DNA of 64,000 nt from CANLBN01 sp050633525 (GCA_050633525.1 JBOEGR010000031.1:3890-67889); one strand, 5' to 3'. Shown: positions 8,354 to 16,877, counted from the stretch's first letter. Translations and numbers: made by a program. The notes: generated by a model from the letters alone, not told the origin.

Positions 8354-10090
8354 TTAATTGGCGCACTCATAAATGGTCGCACTAAATTCGATATAAAGTG
8401 GTTTGACAGCATCAAAATGCTTACTCAATTGACACCGCTCTTTAATCTCTTGATGATAAGATCGTATTGCACTGACCTTAGATTTATATAAGGAATACTC
8501 ATGATCCGCCAAAACAAAAACACTAAAGTTTTTTTCTAACCAGTAATCTAAGCGCCACTCTTCTTGCTGAAGAGGCCAAGCATAAGGCTTCATTACACCT
8601 TCAAGATCGGTATCTTTACTATTTTCTAAGCCATGGAAAGCAACCGGCATATTAAAATAATTGATTGCATTACTCTTATCTAAAAACATCATTTTTTCTT
8701 GGGCTCGCTCAGGCAAAGTAACGGCGTACTTGTCAGCGACACGCTGATGCCTATCGTATTCCGCTTTTTGCATATAAGCGGTTTGTGGTGAACGCAATAG
8801 AAAAGAAGATAATATTTTAACCTTATTCACATCATAGTGCTGCCTTAAATGCTGCTCAACACTAAGTACTATAGGCTTAGCAAGTGCTTGTTTATCGACA
8901 ACAACAACCCCATAAAGTGAGATTAATAAAAAGAAGCTTGCAATCACTTTTAGACATACAGCTAGAACACCTTTTGAAGCTTCAAACATCATTACCAGAG
9001 ACAATATTGCTATCAGCTGCATGCCCGTCATATAAGGAATCCATAGGCCTGACTGCTGCCTTGCCCCCGAAAGATACATAATAATGAGAGAGCCCACCAT
9101 CAGAGAAAGCCAGAAACCAAGAACCAAAAACCTTACCGATAAAGAGTCCGTATTTTTATTCAAGATAAATAACAGTGGTGACACTAAAAAAACACATACC
9201 GTTAATGCCCCAATACCAAAATAAGCATTTGAAGCTATAGCCCACCAAGCCATAACACCACTAACAATATTTTTATCGTCTCTCACCGACATAACAGTTT
9301 GTATTTTTTGATATTCCAAAAAGTTACTGAAATCAAGAAGGATACCCACATTGAATATACACCAAAAAAATATCGCTGAAAAAACCATAATCGAAAGAGA
9401 TTTCAGCGCAAGAGAAAAATTCTTATTTTTTTGATACAAACAAAATAGGAAAATAGAAAAGTAAGGGAAAAGGATAAAAATATAAGACTGCTTAAAGCTA
9501 AGCGCCAATGCAACACCGAGCCCCAAAAACACGTCTAGAGCAAAAGATTTAGGCTGTTTAAGTCTTTTTAAGCTTAGATAAAACACCAGAATCACACAAA
9601 CAGATAAAGGCACATCACTTTTAGATATATGCGATAGTAGTACCATGCCAGGAATCAACACACCCAAACAGCCAACTAAAAAAGCATGCCGACCTTTTAA
9701 GCCACACTCCCGGGCTATAAGGTAAAATAGAGGGGCAACACAAGATGAAATCAAAACAACGACTAAACGAGCAGTAATATAAAAAGCAGTAGGATCAGAA
9801 AAGTATTGAGCACGAAAGTCAGCCAAATCATACCAAAAAGACAACAAACGACCTACGGCATACAATATGGCAAAAGAAACAGCGGTTATATAATTTAATA
9901 GCGGGGGGTAAAAATGTTGTTCTGGCACCAACTTACCTGATAAAACTTTAGCAGCATCACCAATATTTTCATCACCAAACCAATACCCATAATTTATACC
10001 GATCACTCTGACCAAAAAGGCCAGTAAAAAAAGAAGGAGGAGCTTATTCCCCTCCTTTAGATTCGTAACAACATTTAAAACACCAAGCAT
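8354..10090 (-). CDS. GT-C fold glycosyltransferase (ArnT/PMT-like)
   Basis: This 578-residue integral membrane protein has about 11-12 hydrophobic segments in the first 420 residues and a soluble C-terminal part of about 160 residues. An acidic motif (YWFGDENIGD, about residues 36-45) lies in the first periplasmic loop after membrane segment 1. That is where the catalytic Asp/Glu of GT39/GT83 enzymes sits. Such enzymes transfer a sugar from a polyprenyl-phosphate donor to a lipid, glycan or protein on the periplasmic side. Nine bases upstream is an SMR-like carrier, then a UbiA-type transferase, which together suggest donor synthesis, flipping and use. The acceptor is unknown. Confidence 0.7.
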   Translation of the reverse strand: MLGVLNVVTNLKEGNKLLLLFLLAFLVRVIGINYGYWFGDENIGDAAKVLSGKLVPEQHFYPPLLNYITAVSFAILYAVGRLLSFWYDLADFRAQYFSDPTAFYITARLVVVLISSCVAPLFYLIARECGLKGRHAFLVGCLGVLIPGMVLLSHISKSDVPLSVCVILVFYLSLKRLKQPKSFALDVFLGLGVALALSFKQSYIFILFPYFSIFLFCLYQKNKNFSLALKSLSIMVFSAIFFWCIFNVGILLDFSNFLEYQKIQTVMSVRDDKNIVSGVMAWWAIASNAYFGIGALTVCVFLVSPLLFILNKNTDSLSVRFLVLGFWLSLMVGSLIIMYLSGARQQSGLWIPYMTGMQLIAILSLVMMFEASKGVLAVCLKVIASFFLLISLYGVVVVDKQALAKPIVLSVEQHLRQHYDVNKVKILSSFLLRSPQTAYMQKAEYDRHQRVADKYAVTLPERAQEKMMFLDKSNAINYFNMPVAFHGLENSKDTDLEGVMKPYAWPLQQEEWRLDYWLEKNFSVFVLADHEYSLYKSKVSAIRSYHQEIKERCQLSKHFDAVKPLYIEFSATIYECAN

Positions 10091-10098
10091 AAATTAAA

Positions 10099-10464
10099 CT
10101 ACGACCTCGACAAAATAAGAATGCCAACAATAATAACAAGGGTGCCTACTAAACGATTGAGGTTAAAAGGCTCCTCCAAAAATATAACACTAAACGCTAG
10201 CACCATTATAAAACTCATCCCTACAAATGGATAAGCCAAGGACAAATCTAACTGCTTTAATGCGAACAGCCATAAAACAGTACCCACACCATAAAGAGCT
10301 AAACCTAAGATGACAAAAGGCGAAGTGAATAAAAACCATGCTTTGTAAACAATATTAGAATATTGCGCCAAGTCAACATTCGACACCCCGTGCTTGAAAC
10401 TCACCTGCGCTACAGCAGACAAAAACACACTAGAAAAAACGATAATAAAAGCTTGTACGCTCAT
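10099..10464 (-). CDS. Small EamA/SMR-type membrane protein (ArnE/ArnF-like flippase)
   Basis: This 121-residue protein has four predicted membrane helices filling almost its whole length. Its SMR/EamA-type sequence features include YGVGTVLWLFALKQLDLSLA and a final GTLVIIVGILI helix. ArnE/ArnF proteins of this size flip undecaprenyl-phosphate-aminoarabinose across the inner membrane. Between a UbiA-type donor-forming enzyme and a GT-C transferase, flipping of a lipid-linked sugar is the most likely role. The start overlaps the stop of the upstream HAD-UbiA gene by four bases, so the two are translationally coupled. A drug exporter of the SMR family is the alternative. Confidence 0.72.
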   Translation of the reverse strand: MSVQAFIIVFSSVFLSAVAQVSFKHGVSNVDLAQYSNIVYKAWFLFTSPFVILGLALYGVGTVLWLFALKQLDLSLAYPFVGMSFIMVLAFSVIFLEEPFNLNRLVGTLVIIVGILILSRS

Positions 10465-11918
10465 AGGAAAACCAAATTAAGGTCAATATATTTAGCTGTA
10501 AAAAATAACAAGGTGACCAATAGAACCGTCACCAAACTTACTTTATCGGTAATAGCAAAAACAACGGGATCATCATCAATTTTATCTCGTTTAGCCCACA
10601 TCCAAGCCCTATAAACCCAAAACAAGAGTAGAGGACAAATCAGCCAGAGTACTTGAGGAGATAAATAAGTAGACAGAACATAATCATCATTTAAATACAT
10701 CGTGAGAGTAAAAATGGCGATACCACCATTAACAATGCCCATTGTCATAATCACGTTAGTTTCATCGGCATTATAATTCCTACCTGACAACCTACCCTCT
10801 TTTGCGTAACGAGTTATTTCGATATAACGCTTCATATACGCTAAGCTTAAAAAGAAAAACAATGAAAAATTGAATAACCACGGTGACAAAGCAACATCCA
10901 CCGCAACAGCTCCCGCTACAATTCTGATGGTATAGAGTGTAGTTAAGGTAATCACATCAATAGTCGAATAATCCTTTAAATAGAATGAATAAACATTCGT
11001 GATGATCATATACGCAACTAAAACCACAAATACTTTTATATTGAGAAAGAAAAAACAAATAACTAAAGATGATAGAATTAATAAAAAGCTGGCTATCACA
11101 CCATTTAATGGTAATAAGGTAGCCGCTGCAAAAGGCCTCTTACGCTTAGTTGCATGTTTTCTGTCAGATTCAATGTCTAGTAAATCATTGATCAAATAAA
11201 TGCCAGAGGCACACAATGAAAAAACCAGAAAAGTCAATGCAGCCGATGTTAATGCGCTAACTGAAAAATACAAATGTGAAAAAAACAGAGGCAGAAACAC
11301 CAACAAATTCTTTGCCCATTGATGTACACGAATGGCTTTTAAAAAAGCAGCTGTACCGCTGTTCTTATCATTGATATTAATAGAATGTTTAGCTACATCT
11401 TCTACGATTATTTTAGGGTCCTGCGCAGTATTCACGAAACCAGCTTTATCTGCCGCACGCCAAATCGGGTAGTCTGCCTTGGCATCACCAATATATTCAA
11501 AACCACGCTCTCCAGAGTGAAGTTTAATCGCGTCGAGCTTATGCTTGCCTTTGAGGTTGCTACCTGGTTCAGAAGCAATAATCCCATTAAAAAAACCGAG
11601 ATGCTTAGCAACTTTGTCCGCGATTAATTTATCTGATGCGGTGGCTAATATAAGCTCTCGGCCTCGAGATTTTTCCTCTTGAAGGTATTCAATGAGCTTT
11701 TGATTGTAGGGTAAATGCTTGGCTGAAAATTCTGTATTCAAAGCCAAAAAGCGCTTGATATGAGAACGGCCTGAGAAAAGTAACAGTAACAACTGATACA
11801 ACAAGGCTATTTTTTTAAAACATTGCAATATTAATTCTTGCGCAATATCCGTTTTAACCAAAGTGCCATCCATATCAACATAAACAGGCATTGGTTTTGT
11901 ACCATCAAACTTCTCCAC
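10461..11918 (-). CDS. HAD phosphatase-UbiA prenyltransferase fusion (DPPR synthase-like)
   Basis: This 485-residue two-domain protein has an N-terminal HAD-type phosphatase (about residues 10-195), with motif VDMDGTLVKTD holding Asp15 and Asp17. A UbiA-superfamily membrane domain follows (about 200-485) with RVHQWAKNLLVFLPLF and the metal-binding NDLLDIESDRKH motif. UbiA members with this RxHQWxKN signature include decaprenyl-phosphate phosphoribosyltransferase, which makes prenyl-phospho-5-phosphoribose. A fused phosphatase could remove the 5-phosphate, a step done in mycobacteria by a separate protein. That assignment is inference. It is first in a three-gene operon with the SMR-like and GT-C genes. 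The DprE1/DprE2 epimerase genes are not in the window. Confidence 0.75.
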   Translation of the reverse strand: MEKFDGTKPMPVYVDMDGTLVKTDIAQELILQCFKKIALLYQLLLLLFSGRSHIKRFLALNTEFSAKHLPYNQKLIEYLQEEKSRGRELILATASDKLIADKVAKHLGFFNGIIASEPGSNLKGKHKLDAIKLHSGERGFEYIGDAKADYPIWRAADKAGFVNTAQDPKIIVEDVAKHSININDKNSGTAAFLKAIRVHQWAKNLLVFLPLFFSHLYFSVSALTSAALTFLVFSLCASGIYLINDLLDIESDRKHATKRKRPFAAATLLPLNGVIASFLLILSSLVICFFFLNIKVFVVLVAYMIITNVYSFYLKDYSTIDVITLTTLYTIRIVAGAVAVDVALSPWLFNFSLFFFLSLAYMKRYIEITRYAKEGRLSGRNYNADETNVIMTMGIVNGGIAIFTLTMYLNDDYVLSTYLSPQVLWLICPLLLFWVYRAWMWAKRDKIDDDPVVFAITDKVSLVTVLLVTLLFFTAKYIDLNLVFL

Positions 11919-12118
11919 AAACAGAACTCCTTGGTACTGACAATATAGCGGGAATAGGAAGTGATCCTACCTGTTCATTTTAGCGAAAAATAAGCGTAAA
12001 TACAGCTAGGAAGTGTAGTTAATCGACTTAGCTTTATAAAATACTGGTAACATCAGTAACAGCAACGACAATGCTGGCATTGCCACTAACTTTACATTTA
12101 TCAGCAGACCCTTCAACT

Positions 12119-12748
12119 ATGATAGAACACTTATATAACGACTTTGAAACGATGCCCGACCGTTACCGGGTCAACTTCATTAACTCATTGTCAGGCTTCA
12201 AAAGTGCTAATTTGATCGGCACACTATCTAAACAACAGGTAAATAATCTGGCGATAGTCAGCTCCGTTGTACATTTAGGGGCAAACCCACCCCTTATGGC
12301 CTACATCAACCGACCCGCATCCGTTCCCCGCGACACGCTCGATAACATACTCGAGACCGGTGAATTTACGATCAACCATGTCAATAGCGATATTATAGAG
12401 CAGTCACATCAGACATCAGCACGCTATCCAGCAGAAGAATCCGAATTCACAGCAACGGGGCTAACAAGCCACTTCATTGATGGCTTTTCAGCGCCATTTG
12501 TTGAGGAAAGCCGCTGTAAAATTGGTTTATCCTACCTTGAACACCACACTTTATTGAATAATACGGTCATGGTAATAGGCAAAGTGACCCACGTATTGGT
12601 ATCAGATAATGCCGTAGGAGAGGATGGGCTGATCGATATAGAGGCATTAGGTACTACAGCTGTGAGTGGATTAGATACTTATCACAGCCCAAATAAGGTA
12701 ATACGTATGGCCTATGCTAAGCCCGGCAAAAAGCCAAGCGCCTTATAA
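12119..12748 (+). CDS. Flavin reductase-like FMN-binding protein
   Basis: This protein of about 209 residues resembles the flavin reductase/FMN-binding split-barrel family (DIM6/NTAB type). Typical signatures are FINSLSGFKSANLIGT near the N-terminus, VVHLGANPPLMAYI, the TINHVN segment and a late IGKVTHVLV strand. Members bind FMN and act as oxidoreductases or stand-alone flavin carriers; the partner is unknown. The frame is open to an ATG at 12071. I prefer the ATG at 12119 because the conserved region follows directly, though neither has a clear Shine-Dalgarno sequence. It is monocistronic, divergent from the HAD-UbiA operon and upstream of yccA. Confidence 0.75.
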   Translation: MIEHLYNDFETMPDRYRVNFINSLSGFKSANLIGTLSKQQVNNLAIVSSVVHLGANPPLMAYINRPASVPRDTLDNILETGEFTINHVNSDIIEQSHQTSARYPAEESEFTATGLTSHFIDGFSAPFVEESRCKIGLSYLEHHTLLNNTVMVIGKVTHVLVSDNAVGEDGLIDIEALGTTAVSGLDTYHSPNKVIRMAYAKPGKKPSAL

Positions 12749-12882
12749 AATAGATAAAGTTAAGCGGCAAATGCTCATTTGTCGTATAACTGTTTAAGCC
12801 TGTGCCACAGTAGCAGTAACAATAGCCGCATTAACCTCAGTATCTACAGGGTTGATTTTATGTGGGGTCTTTGTATCATGGG

Positions 12883-12910
12883 CTTGAAATCAACGAATTT
12901 TACCCAATAA
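12883..12910 (+). promoter_or_regulatory. Candidate heat-shock (sigma-32-type) promoter of yccA
   Basis: CTTGAAA (12883-12889) is followed after 13 bases by CCCAATAA (12903-12910). This resembles the sigma-32 pattern CTTGAAA-N11-16-CCCCATNT. It ends 56 bases before the start codon at 12967. The spacing and -35 match well; the -10 matches partly. Confidence 0.45.
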
Positions 12911-12966
12911 ATAAGGGTGAAGAACATTAGTTTGATTGCACTTATATAACCGTCTCGGAGGAGTCT

Positions 12967-13653
12967 ATGCAACAAGATATCTACAATCACCAGCAAGGTG
13001 CAGGTGCTCAACAGTTTGAAACCAGCAAGGTGCTGCGTAATACCTATGCCCTTCTGGCAATGACTCTTATGTTTAGCGCCGTCACGGCAGGTATTTCTAT
13101 GGCTGTTGGCATGCCTCGAGGTGCTGCACTTATCTGTAGCTTAGGTGCTCTAGCATTAATTTGGTTCGTTCTACCTCGTACGGCTAATTCTGCGGCAGGT
13201 ATCGGAGTTGTATTCGCTTTTACTGGCCTGCTGGGTGCTTCTTTAGGCCCCTTGTTAAGCCATTATTTAGCTATGAGCAATGGCGGCATGATAGTAACGC
13301 AAGCACTTGGTGGAACCGCCTTGGTTTTCTTTGCCCTATCCGCTTATGTATTAACGACTCGCAAAGATTTCAGCTTTATGGGTGGTTTTCTATTTGTAGG
13401 CTTAATCGTGGCCATCGTGGCCATGGTCGGAGTGTGGATTGCTGGTTCATTCTTTGGTGTTGATGTATCGATGTTTCACCTAGGCCTTAGCGTCGTTATC
13501 GTATTGCTGATGTCAGGTTTCATTCTTTACGATACCAGTCGTATAGTGAATGGTGGTGAAACCAACTATTTGATGGCTACAACTTCGCTTTACCTCAACA
13601 TTTACAACTTATTTGTGAGCCTATTACACATTATTGGCGTGATGGACGACTAG
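12967..13653 (+). CDS. yccA: Bax inhibitor-1/YccA family inner-membrane protein
   Basis: This 228-residue protein has seven hydrophobic helices and BI-1/YccA signatures. An N-terminal TSKVLRNTYALLAMTL segment is followed by membrane helices, and VLLMSGFILYDTSRIVNGGE and LYLNIYNLFVSLLHIIG close the protein. E. coli YccA is a substrate and modulator of the FtsH protease in the inner membrane. A strong GGAGGAG Shine-Dalgarno sequence precedes the ATG. The gene has its own candidate heat-shock promoter and its own terminator, so it is transcribed alone. It commonly sits directly before tusDCBE in gammaproteobacteria, as here. Confidence 0.93.
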   Translation: MQQDIYNHQQGAGAQQFETSKVLRNTYALLAMTLMFSAVTAGISMAVGMPRGAALICSLGALALIWFVLPRTANSAAGIGVVFAFTGLLGASLGPLLSHYLAMSNGGMIVTQALGGTALVFFALSAYVLTTRKDFSFMGGFLFVGLIVAIVAMVGVWIAGSFFGVDVSMFHLGLSVVIVLLMSGFILYDTSRIVNGGETNYLMATTSLYLNIYNLFVSLLHIIGVMDD

Positions 13654-13677
13654 CCATACCAATCCGTATCATTGAAA

Positions 13678-13701
13678 AGCCTCTCTTTAGAGGCTTTTTT
13701 T
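13678..13701 (+). terminator. Intrinsic terminator after yccA
   Basis: The stem AGCCTCT / AGAGGCT has a four-base loop and is followed by a run of seven T residues. It begins 25 bases after the yccA stop codon. Confidence 0.92.
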
Positions 13702-13885
13702 ATGTACAAGATGTACGGGCTGGTAAATGCTCCTGCATGACCGGCACTTCCACCATCCGTGGAGGTCGTACCCCGCGGGCACATGGATGCTGGGCAGAAA
13801 GTGTTCCAAACCATTCTGATATTCAGGCCACCCATGACCTTTGAGAGGGGTCTGATCATCTGTCGCTTTATCGAAGCTAAATCTC
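13702..13885. other. GC-rich intergenic element of unknown kind
   Basis: This stretch of about 180 bases between the yccA terminator and tusD is clearly richer in G and C than its surroundings. It holds the palindrome CCCGCGGG and a TTCCAC / GTGGAG hairpin. A minus-strand frame runs through it but has no Shine-Dalgarno sequence and looks non-coding. It may be a dispersed intergenic repeat or a relic; I see no second copy in this window. Confidence 0.35.
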
Positions 13886-13891
13886 TATAAT
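13886..13891 (+). promoter_or_regulatory. -10 element of tusD, predicted leaderless start
   Basis: A perfect TATAAT at 13886-13891 would place +1 at 13898, which is the A of the tusD ATG. The -35 region is weak (TCGCTT at 17-base spacing). No Shine-Dalgarno sequence precedes the ATG. Confidence 0.5.
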
Positions 13892-13897
13892 CCGAGC

Positions 13898-14287
13898 ATG
13901 ATTTTCTCACTCGCCATCTACTCCCCCCCTTCTGCTCAAGCCAGTTTTAGCGCCTATCAATTTGCTTGTGCTGTACTTGAACAAAAACACACGCTTTACA
14001 GGCTTTTTTTCTATCACGATGCGGTGTACCAAGGTTCAGATTTAGTTATTTCTCCACAGGGTGAGCTTGACCTTAGCTCTGCATGGAAACAGCTACAAGC
14101 GGAGCATCAACTGGATATGGTTTTTTGTATTGCCGCCAGCCTAAAGCGTGGGATTATCGATATTGAAGAATCCCAACGCTACGAGAAGAGAGCCAACAAC
14201 CTGAATGAAAACTTTGAATTGTCAGGCCTAGGGCAATTGATTGATGCCAGCGTTATGTCTGATCGCCTAATCACCTTTGGTGGATAG
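13898..14287 (+). CDS. tusD: Sulfurtransferase subunit TusD
   Basis: This 129-residue protein is the catalytic subunit of the TusBCD hexamer, which relays sulfur from TusA to TusE for 2-thiolation of the wobble uridine in tRNA-Glu, -Gln and -Lys. The DsrE-fold start (FSLAIYSPP, FACAVLEQKH, RLFFYHDAVYQG) aligns with E. coli TusD from residue 1, which fixes the start. The active cysteine is Cys77 in DMVFCIAASLKRG. It is first in a tight tusDCBE operon. The ATG coincides with the predicted transcription start. Confidence 0.93.
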   Translation: MIFSLAIYSPPSAQASFSAYQFACAVLEQKHTLYRLFFYHDAVYQGSDLVISPQGELDLSSAWKQLQAEHQLDMVFCIAASLKRGIIDIEESQRYEKRANNLNENFELSGLGQLIDASVMSDRLITFGG

Positions 14288-14303
14288 CAGGGGGACTTAT
14301 TCA

Positions 14304-14669
14304 ATGAGCAAGGTAAAAAATATTGGTATCATCATTCGTCATGCGCCCTATGGCAAACACTTTGCCCAAGAATCACTCGATGCTATTTTAGCCGCCTCGG
14401 TTTACGGGCAGAAACTCACGCTGATTTTTATGGGTGATGGTGTCTTACAATTACTGAAAGATCAACAGCCACAAGAAATACAACAGAAATCACTTCAAAA
14501 ACAGTTAACCGCACTAGCACTTTATGATATTGAGCGAGTATTTGTTTGTGAGCACTCTTTAGAACAGAGAGCGATCGACTCATCACGCTTATCTATACCC
14601 ACAACACAACTTGACCAAGAGCATTTGCGCATTTTACTACACGAACAAGACTCGTTATTGTCGTTTTAA
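14304..14669 (+). CDS. tusC: Sulfurtransferase complex subunit TusC
   Basis: This 121-residue DsrF-like subunit is the non-catalytic partner of TusD in the TusBCD sulfur relay. The start SKVKNIGIIIRHAPYG and the block ESLDAILAASVYGQ match the family. The ATG at 14304 has a GGGGGA Shine-Dalgarno sequence nine bases upstream and follows the tusD stop by 16 bases. The frame is open further upstream, but an earlier start would give residues the family lacks. It is cotranscribed with tusD and tusB. Confidence 0.92.
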   Translation: MSKVKNIGIIIRHAPYGKHFAQESLDAILAASVYGQKLTLIFMGDGVLQLLKDQQPQEIQQKSLQKQLTALALYDIERVFVCEHSLEQRAIDSSRLSIPTTQLDQEHLRILLHEQDSLLSF

Positions 14670-14670
14670 T

Positions 14671-14970
14671 ATGAATAAAACTATTTTACATATTGTTAAT
14701 CAATCCCCTTTTGAAAAGCTTTGCCTAAAGCAATGCTTAACAAATTTATCTGACAACGACGGTATTATTTTTTTAGAAAACGGGGTTTATAGTTTATTAT
14801 CCAAACACCCTCACGCCGCAGAGCTCTCAACAAAAACATGTTACGTCATCAAAGCCGATCTTGACGCTAGAGGTTTAGATACTCCAAAAAATATACCTGT
14901 AGAACTCGTCGACTTTAATCAATTCGTACAACTCTGCACAGAGTATGATCTAGTACAAAGTTGGTACTAA
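14671..14970 (+). CDS. tusB: Sulfurtransferase complex subunit TusB
   Basis: This 99-residue DsrH-like protein is the third subunit of TusBCD. The start MNKTILHIVNQSPFEKLCL is typical of TusB, whose family opens with an MLHxVNxSP-like sequence. The ATG follows the tusC stop by one base, so translation is coupled. The LENGVYSLL segment and an aspartate-rich C-terminal half also fit. Identification relies on these motifs and on operon position. Confidence 0.88.
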   Translation: MNKTILHIVNQSPFEKLCLKQCLTNLSDNDGIIFLENGVYSLLSKHPHAAELSTKTCYVIKADLDARGLDTPKNIPVELVDFNQFVQLCTEYDLVQSWY

Positions 14971-14973
14971 GTC

Positions 14974-15306
14974 GTGACGATAGAATATAACGGGTTAACA
15001 ATACAAACAGATAAAGAGGGCTATCTTAAGCACCTTAGTGACTGGTCTAAAGACATTGCTAAACATATCGCAAAGAAAGAAGGTGTTATATTGACAGCAG
15101 ATCATTGGGAGCTAATTGAGCTTGTCAGAGACTTTTATGAAACCTATGAACTATCTCCCGCAATGCGCCCCTTGATTAAATTTGTTTCCACAAAATTAGA
15201 AAAAGAGAAAAGTAATAGTATTTATTTGTTGAGCCTATTTCCTGGAAGCCCGGCTAAATTACTGAGTAAAATAGCAGGCTTACCTAGACCAACAAATTGT
15301 TTATAG
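14974..15306 (+). CDS. tusE: Sulfur relay protein TusE (DsrC family)
   Basis: This 110-residue protein accepts sulfur from TusD and passes it to MnmA. The family pattern is clear: DKEGYLKHLSDW, DHWELIELVRDFYETY, SPAMRPLIK, and a C-terminal AGLPRPTNCL with the persulfide-carrying penultimate Cys109. The second cysteine found about ten residues earlier in true DsrC of sulfur oxidisers is absent, so this is TusE and not a dissimilatory DsrC. The start is a GTG three bases after the tusB stop; no ATG is available in the aligned N-terminus. Confidence 0.94.
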   Translation: MTIEYNGLTIQTDKEGYLKHLSDWSKDIAKHIAKKEGVILTADHWELIELVRDFYETYELSPAMRPLIKFVSTKLEKEKSNSIYLLSLFPGSPAKLLSKIAGLPRPTNCL

Positions 15307-15344
15307 TTAACTATAGCTAAATACATATTCAGCGCCGTGAGATA

Positions 15345-16877
15345 CTAAGCACGCTGCATACCGTACTTACGCATTTTTTCAACCAAGGTTGTTCTTCTTA
15401 TTGATAATCGTTCTGCTGCACGAGCGACCACTCCACCGCTGTCATCTAAAGCCTGTTGAATAAGCCCTTGTTCTAGGCCCGTAAGGTATTCTTTTAAATC
15501 TATACCATGCTCAGGCAATAAAGGCGTAGCGTTCATATTTAGTACCGAAGGAGTATTTTCCTGCTCAAGAACATCTTGCACTTCGAACTCTTCATCATCA
15601 ACGTCGACATGCCTAAACTTGGGCGGCAAATCGTTTGCGCCAATAACACCGTAAGGATGCATTATTGCCATACGTTCAACTAAATTGGCCAACTCTCTCA
15701 CGTTACCCGACCAGTGGTGCTGACATAAGGACATAATGGCTGCAGAATTAAATCGAACCGAGCCTCTTTTTTCATTTTCTAAACGAGCGATAATTTCATT
15801 TAATAATAGAGGAATATCCTCTTGTCTTTCCGCTAGGGATGGCATCTCAATAGGAAAAACATTGAGTCGATAAAATAAGTCTTCGCGGAAAGTGCCTTCT
15901 ATAATCATACTTTCTAAATCACGGTGTGTAGCCGCAATAATACGCACATTCGTCGCTTGTGATTTATTAGCGCCTACACGCTCATAACATTTTTCTTGCA
16001 GTACTCTCAGGATCTTAACCTGCATATTTAGCGGCATATCCCCTATTTCATCTAGAAATAAGGTACCGCCCTCCGCCATTTCAAAGCGTCCTGCACGAGA
16101 ACTAATAGCGCCTGTAAAAGCCCCTTTTTCATGGCCAAACAACTCACTTTCTAAAAGCTCTGCTGGTATCGCGCCACAATTAACCGGCACGAAAGGCCCA
16201 TCTCTGCGCGGTGAATGGTAATGTAAGTTACGTGCCACCACTTCTTTACCGGTACCCGACTCACCTGTGACTAGTACTGTGACATCTTTTTCTGCCACCT
16301 GAGACATCATATCGCGTACGCCACGAATACTACGGCTAGTACCAACTAAACTTCGAAACAAGTGTGGCGGTCTACGGCTCGATTGCTGCTTAGCGCTTAA
16401 CTGAGCCTGATGGAAGCATTGCGCTCGATATAGGGTATCCAATAACTGATTATAACTGGGAGGTGTCTCTAAGGTTGCGATAATACGCTGTCGCAAACGG
16501 TTATCAATATGGTCAATGGGTATAGACTGATTTTCAGGGTCTGACAAGAGGACAATGGCAGCCATTTCGTTAGTGCACACCAAGGTATCTAAATAGGATT
16601 CAATATTTGATTTCGTTTTAAATTGCTCATACGCGTGGCTGGCTCTTAAAAATATAGCATTGATGCTCGTGGCATCGATTGACTTTAGTTGTTCTTGCCA
16701 ATCTTGCATATCGGCAATTACGGTAGGCTCACCTAAGAAGTCGAAGATAACCTGCATCTCTTCACGACGCTTAAGGTCGTTATCGATTAATAATACTCTT
16801 GTCTCTTTTATTCCGTCTTCTTTTTTTGACTTGGTCTCTTCAGCTTTGGCTTGATCTTGTTTTTCTTCTGTCAGCAT
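15345..16877 (-). CDS. fleQ: Sigma-54-dependent flagellar master regulator FleQ
   Basis: This 510-residue enhancer-binding protein has a degenerate N-terminal receiver-like domain (about residues 25-150), typical of FleQ/FlrA. The AAA+ domain has Walker A GESGTGKE (205-212), the sigma-54-contacting GAFTGA loop (252-257) and Walker B TLFLDEIGD (272-280). A Fis-type helix-turn-helix closes the protein (ARAAERLSIRRTTLVEKMRKYG). FleQ activates RpoN promoters of hook-basal-body genes, and in pseudomonads it binds c-di-GMP. The AGGAAAG Shine-Dalgarno sequence supports the ATG at 16877, giving about 20 residues more than usual at the N-terminus. It neighbours fliT and fliS, and seven sigma-54-type promoters lie in this window. 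Confidence 0.95.
   Translation of the reverse strand: MLTEEKQDQAKAEETKSKKEDGIKETRVLLIDNDLKRREEMQVIFDFLGEPTVIADMQDWQEQLKSIDATSINAIFLRASHAYEQFKTKSNIESYLDTLVCTNEMAAIVLLSDPENQSIPIDHIDNRLRQRIIATLETPPSYNQLLDTLYRAQCFHQAQLSAKQQSSRRPPHLFRSLVGTSRSIRGVRDMMSQVAEKDVTVLVTGESGTGKEVVARNLHYHSPRRDGPFVPVNCGAIPAELLESELFGHEKGAFTGAISSRAGRFEMAEGGTLFLDEIGDMPLNMQVKILRVLQEKCYERVGANKSQATNVRIIAATHRDLESMIIEGTFREDLFYRLNVFPIEMPSLAERQEDIPLLLNEIIARLENEKRGSVRFNSAAIMSLCQHHWSGNVRELANLVERMAIMHPYGVIGANDLPPKFRHVDVDDEEFEVQDVLEQENTPSVLNMNATPLLPEHGIDLKEYLTGLEQGLIQQALDDSGGVVARAAERLSIRRTTLVEKMRKYGMQRA

Noticed and set aside
13650..13910. Minus-strand frame across the yccA-tusD gap
   Set aside because: It runs through the yccA terminator, overlaps the tusD start and lacks a ribosome-binding site.
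14974..15306. DsrC of dissimilatory sulfur metabolism
   Set aside because: Only the penultimate cysteine is present; the second DsrC cysteine is missing and the gene lies in tusDCBE.
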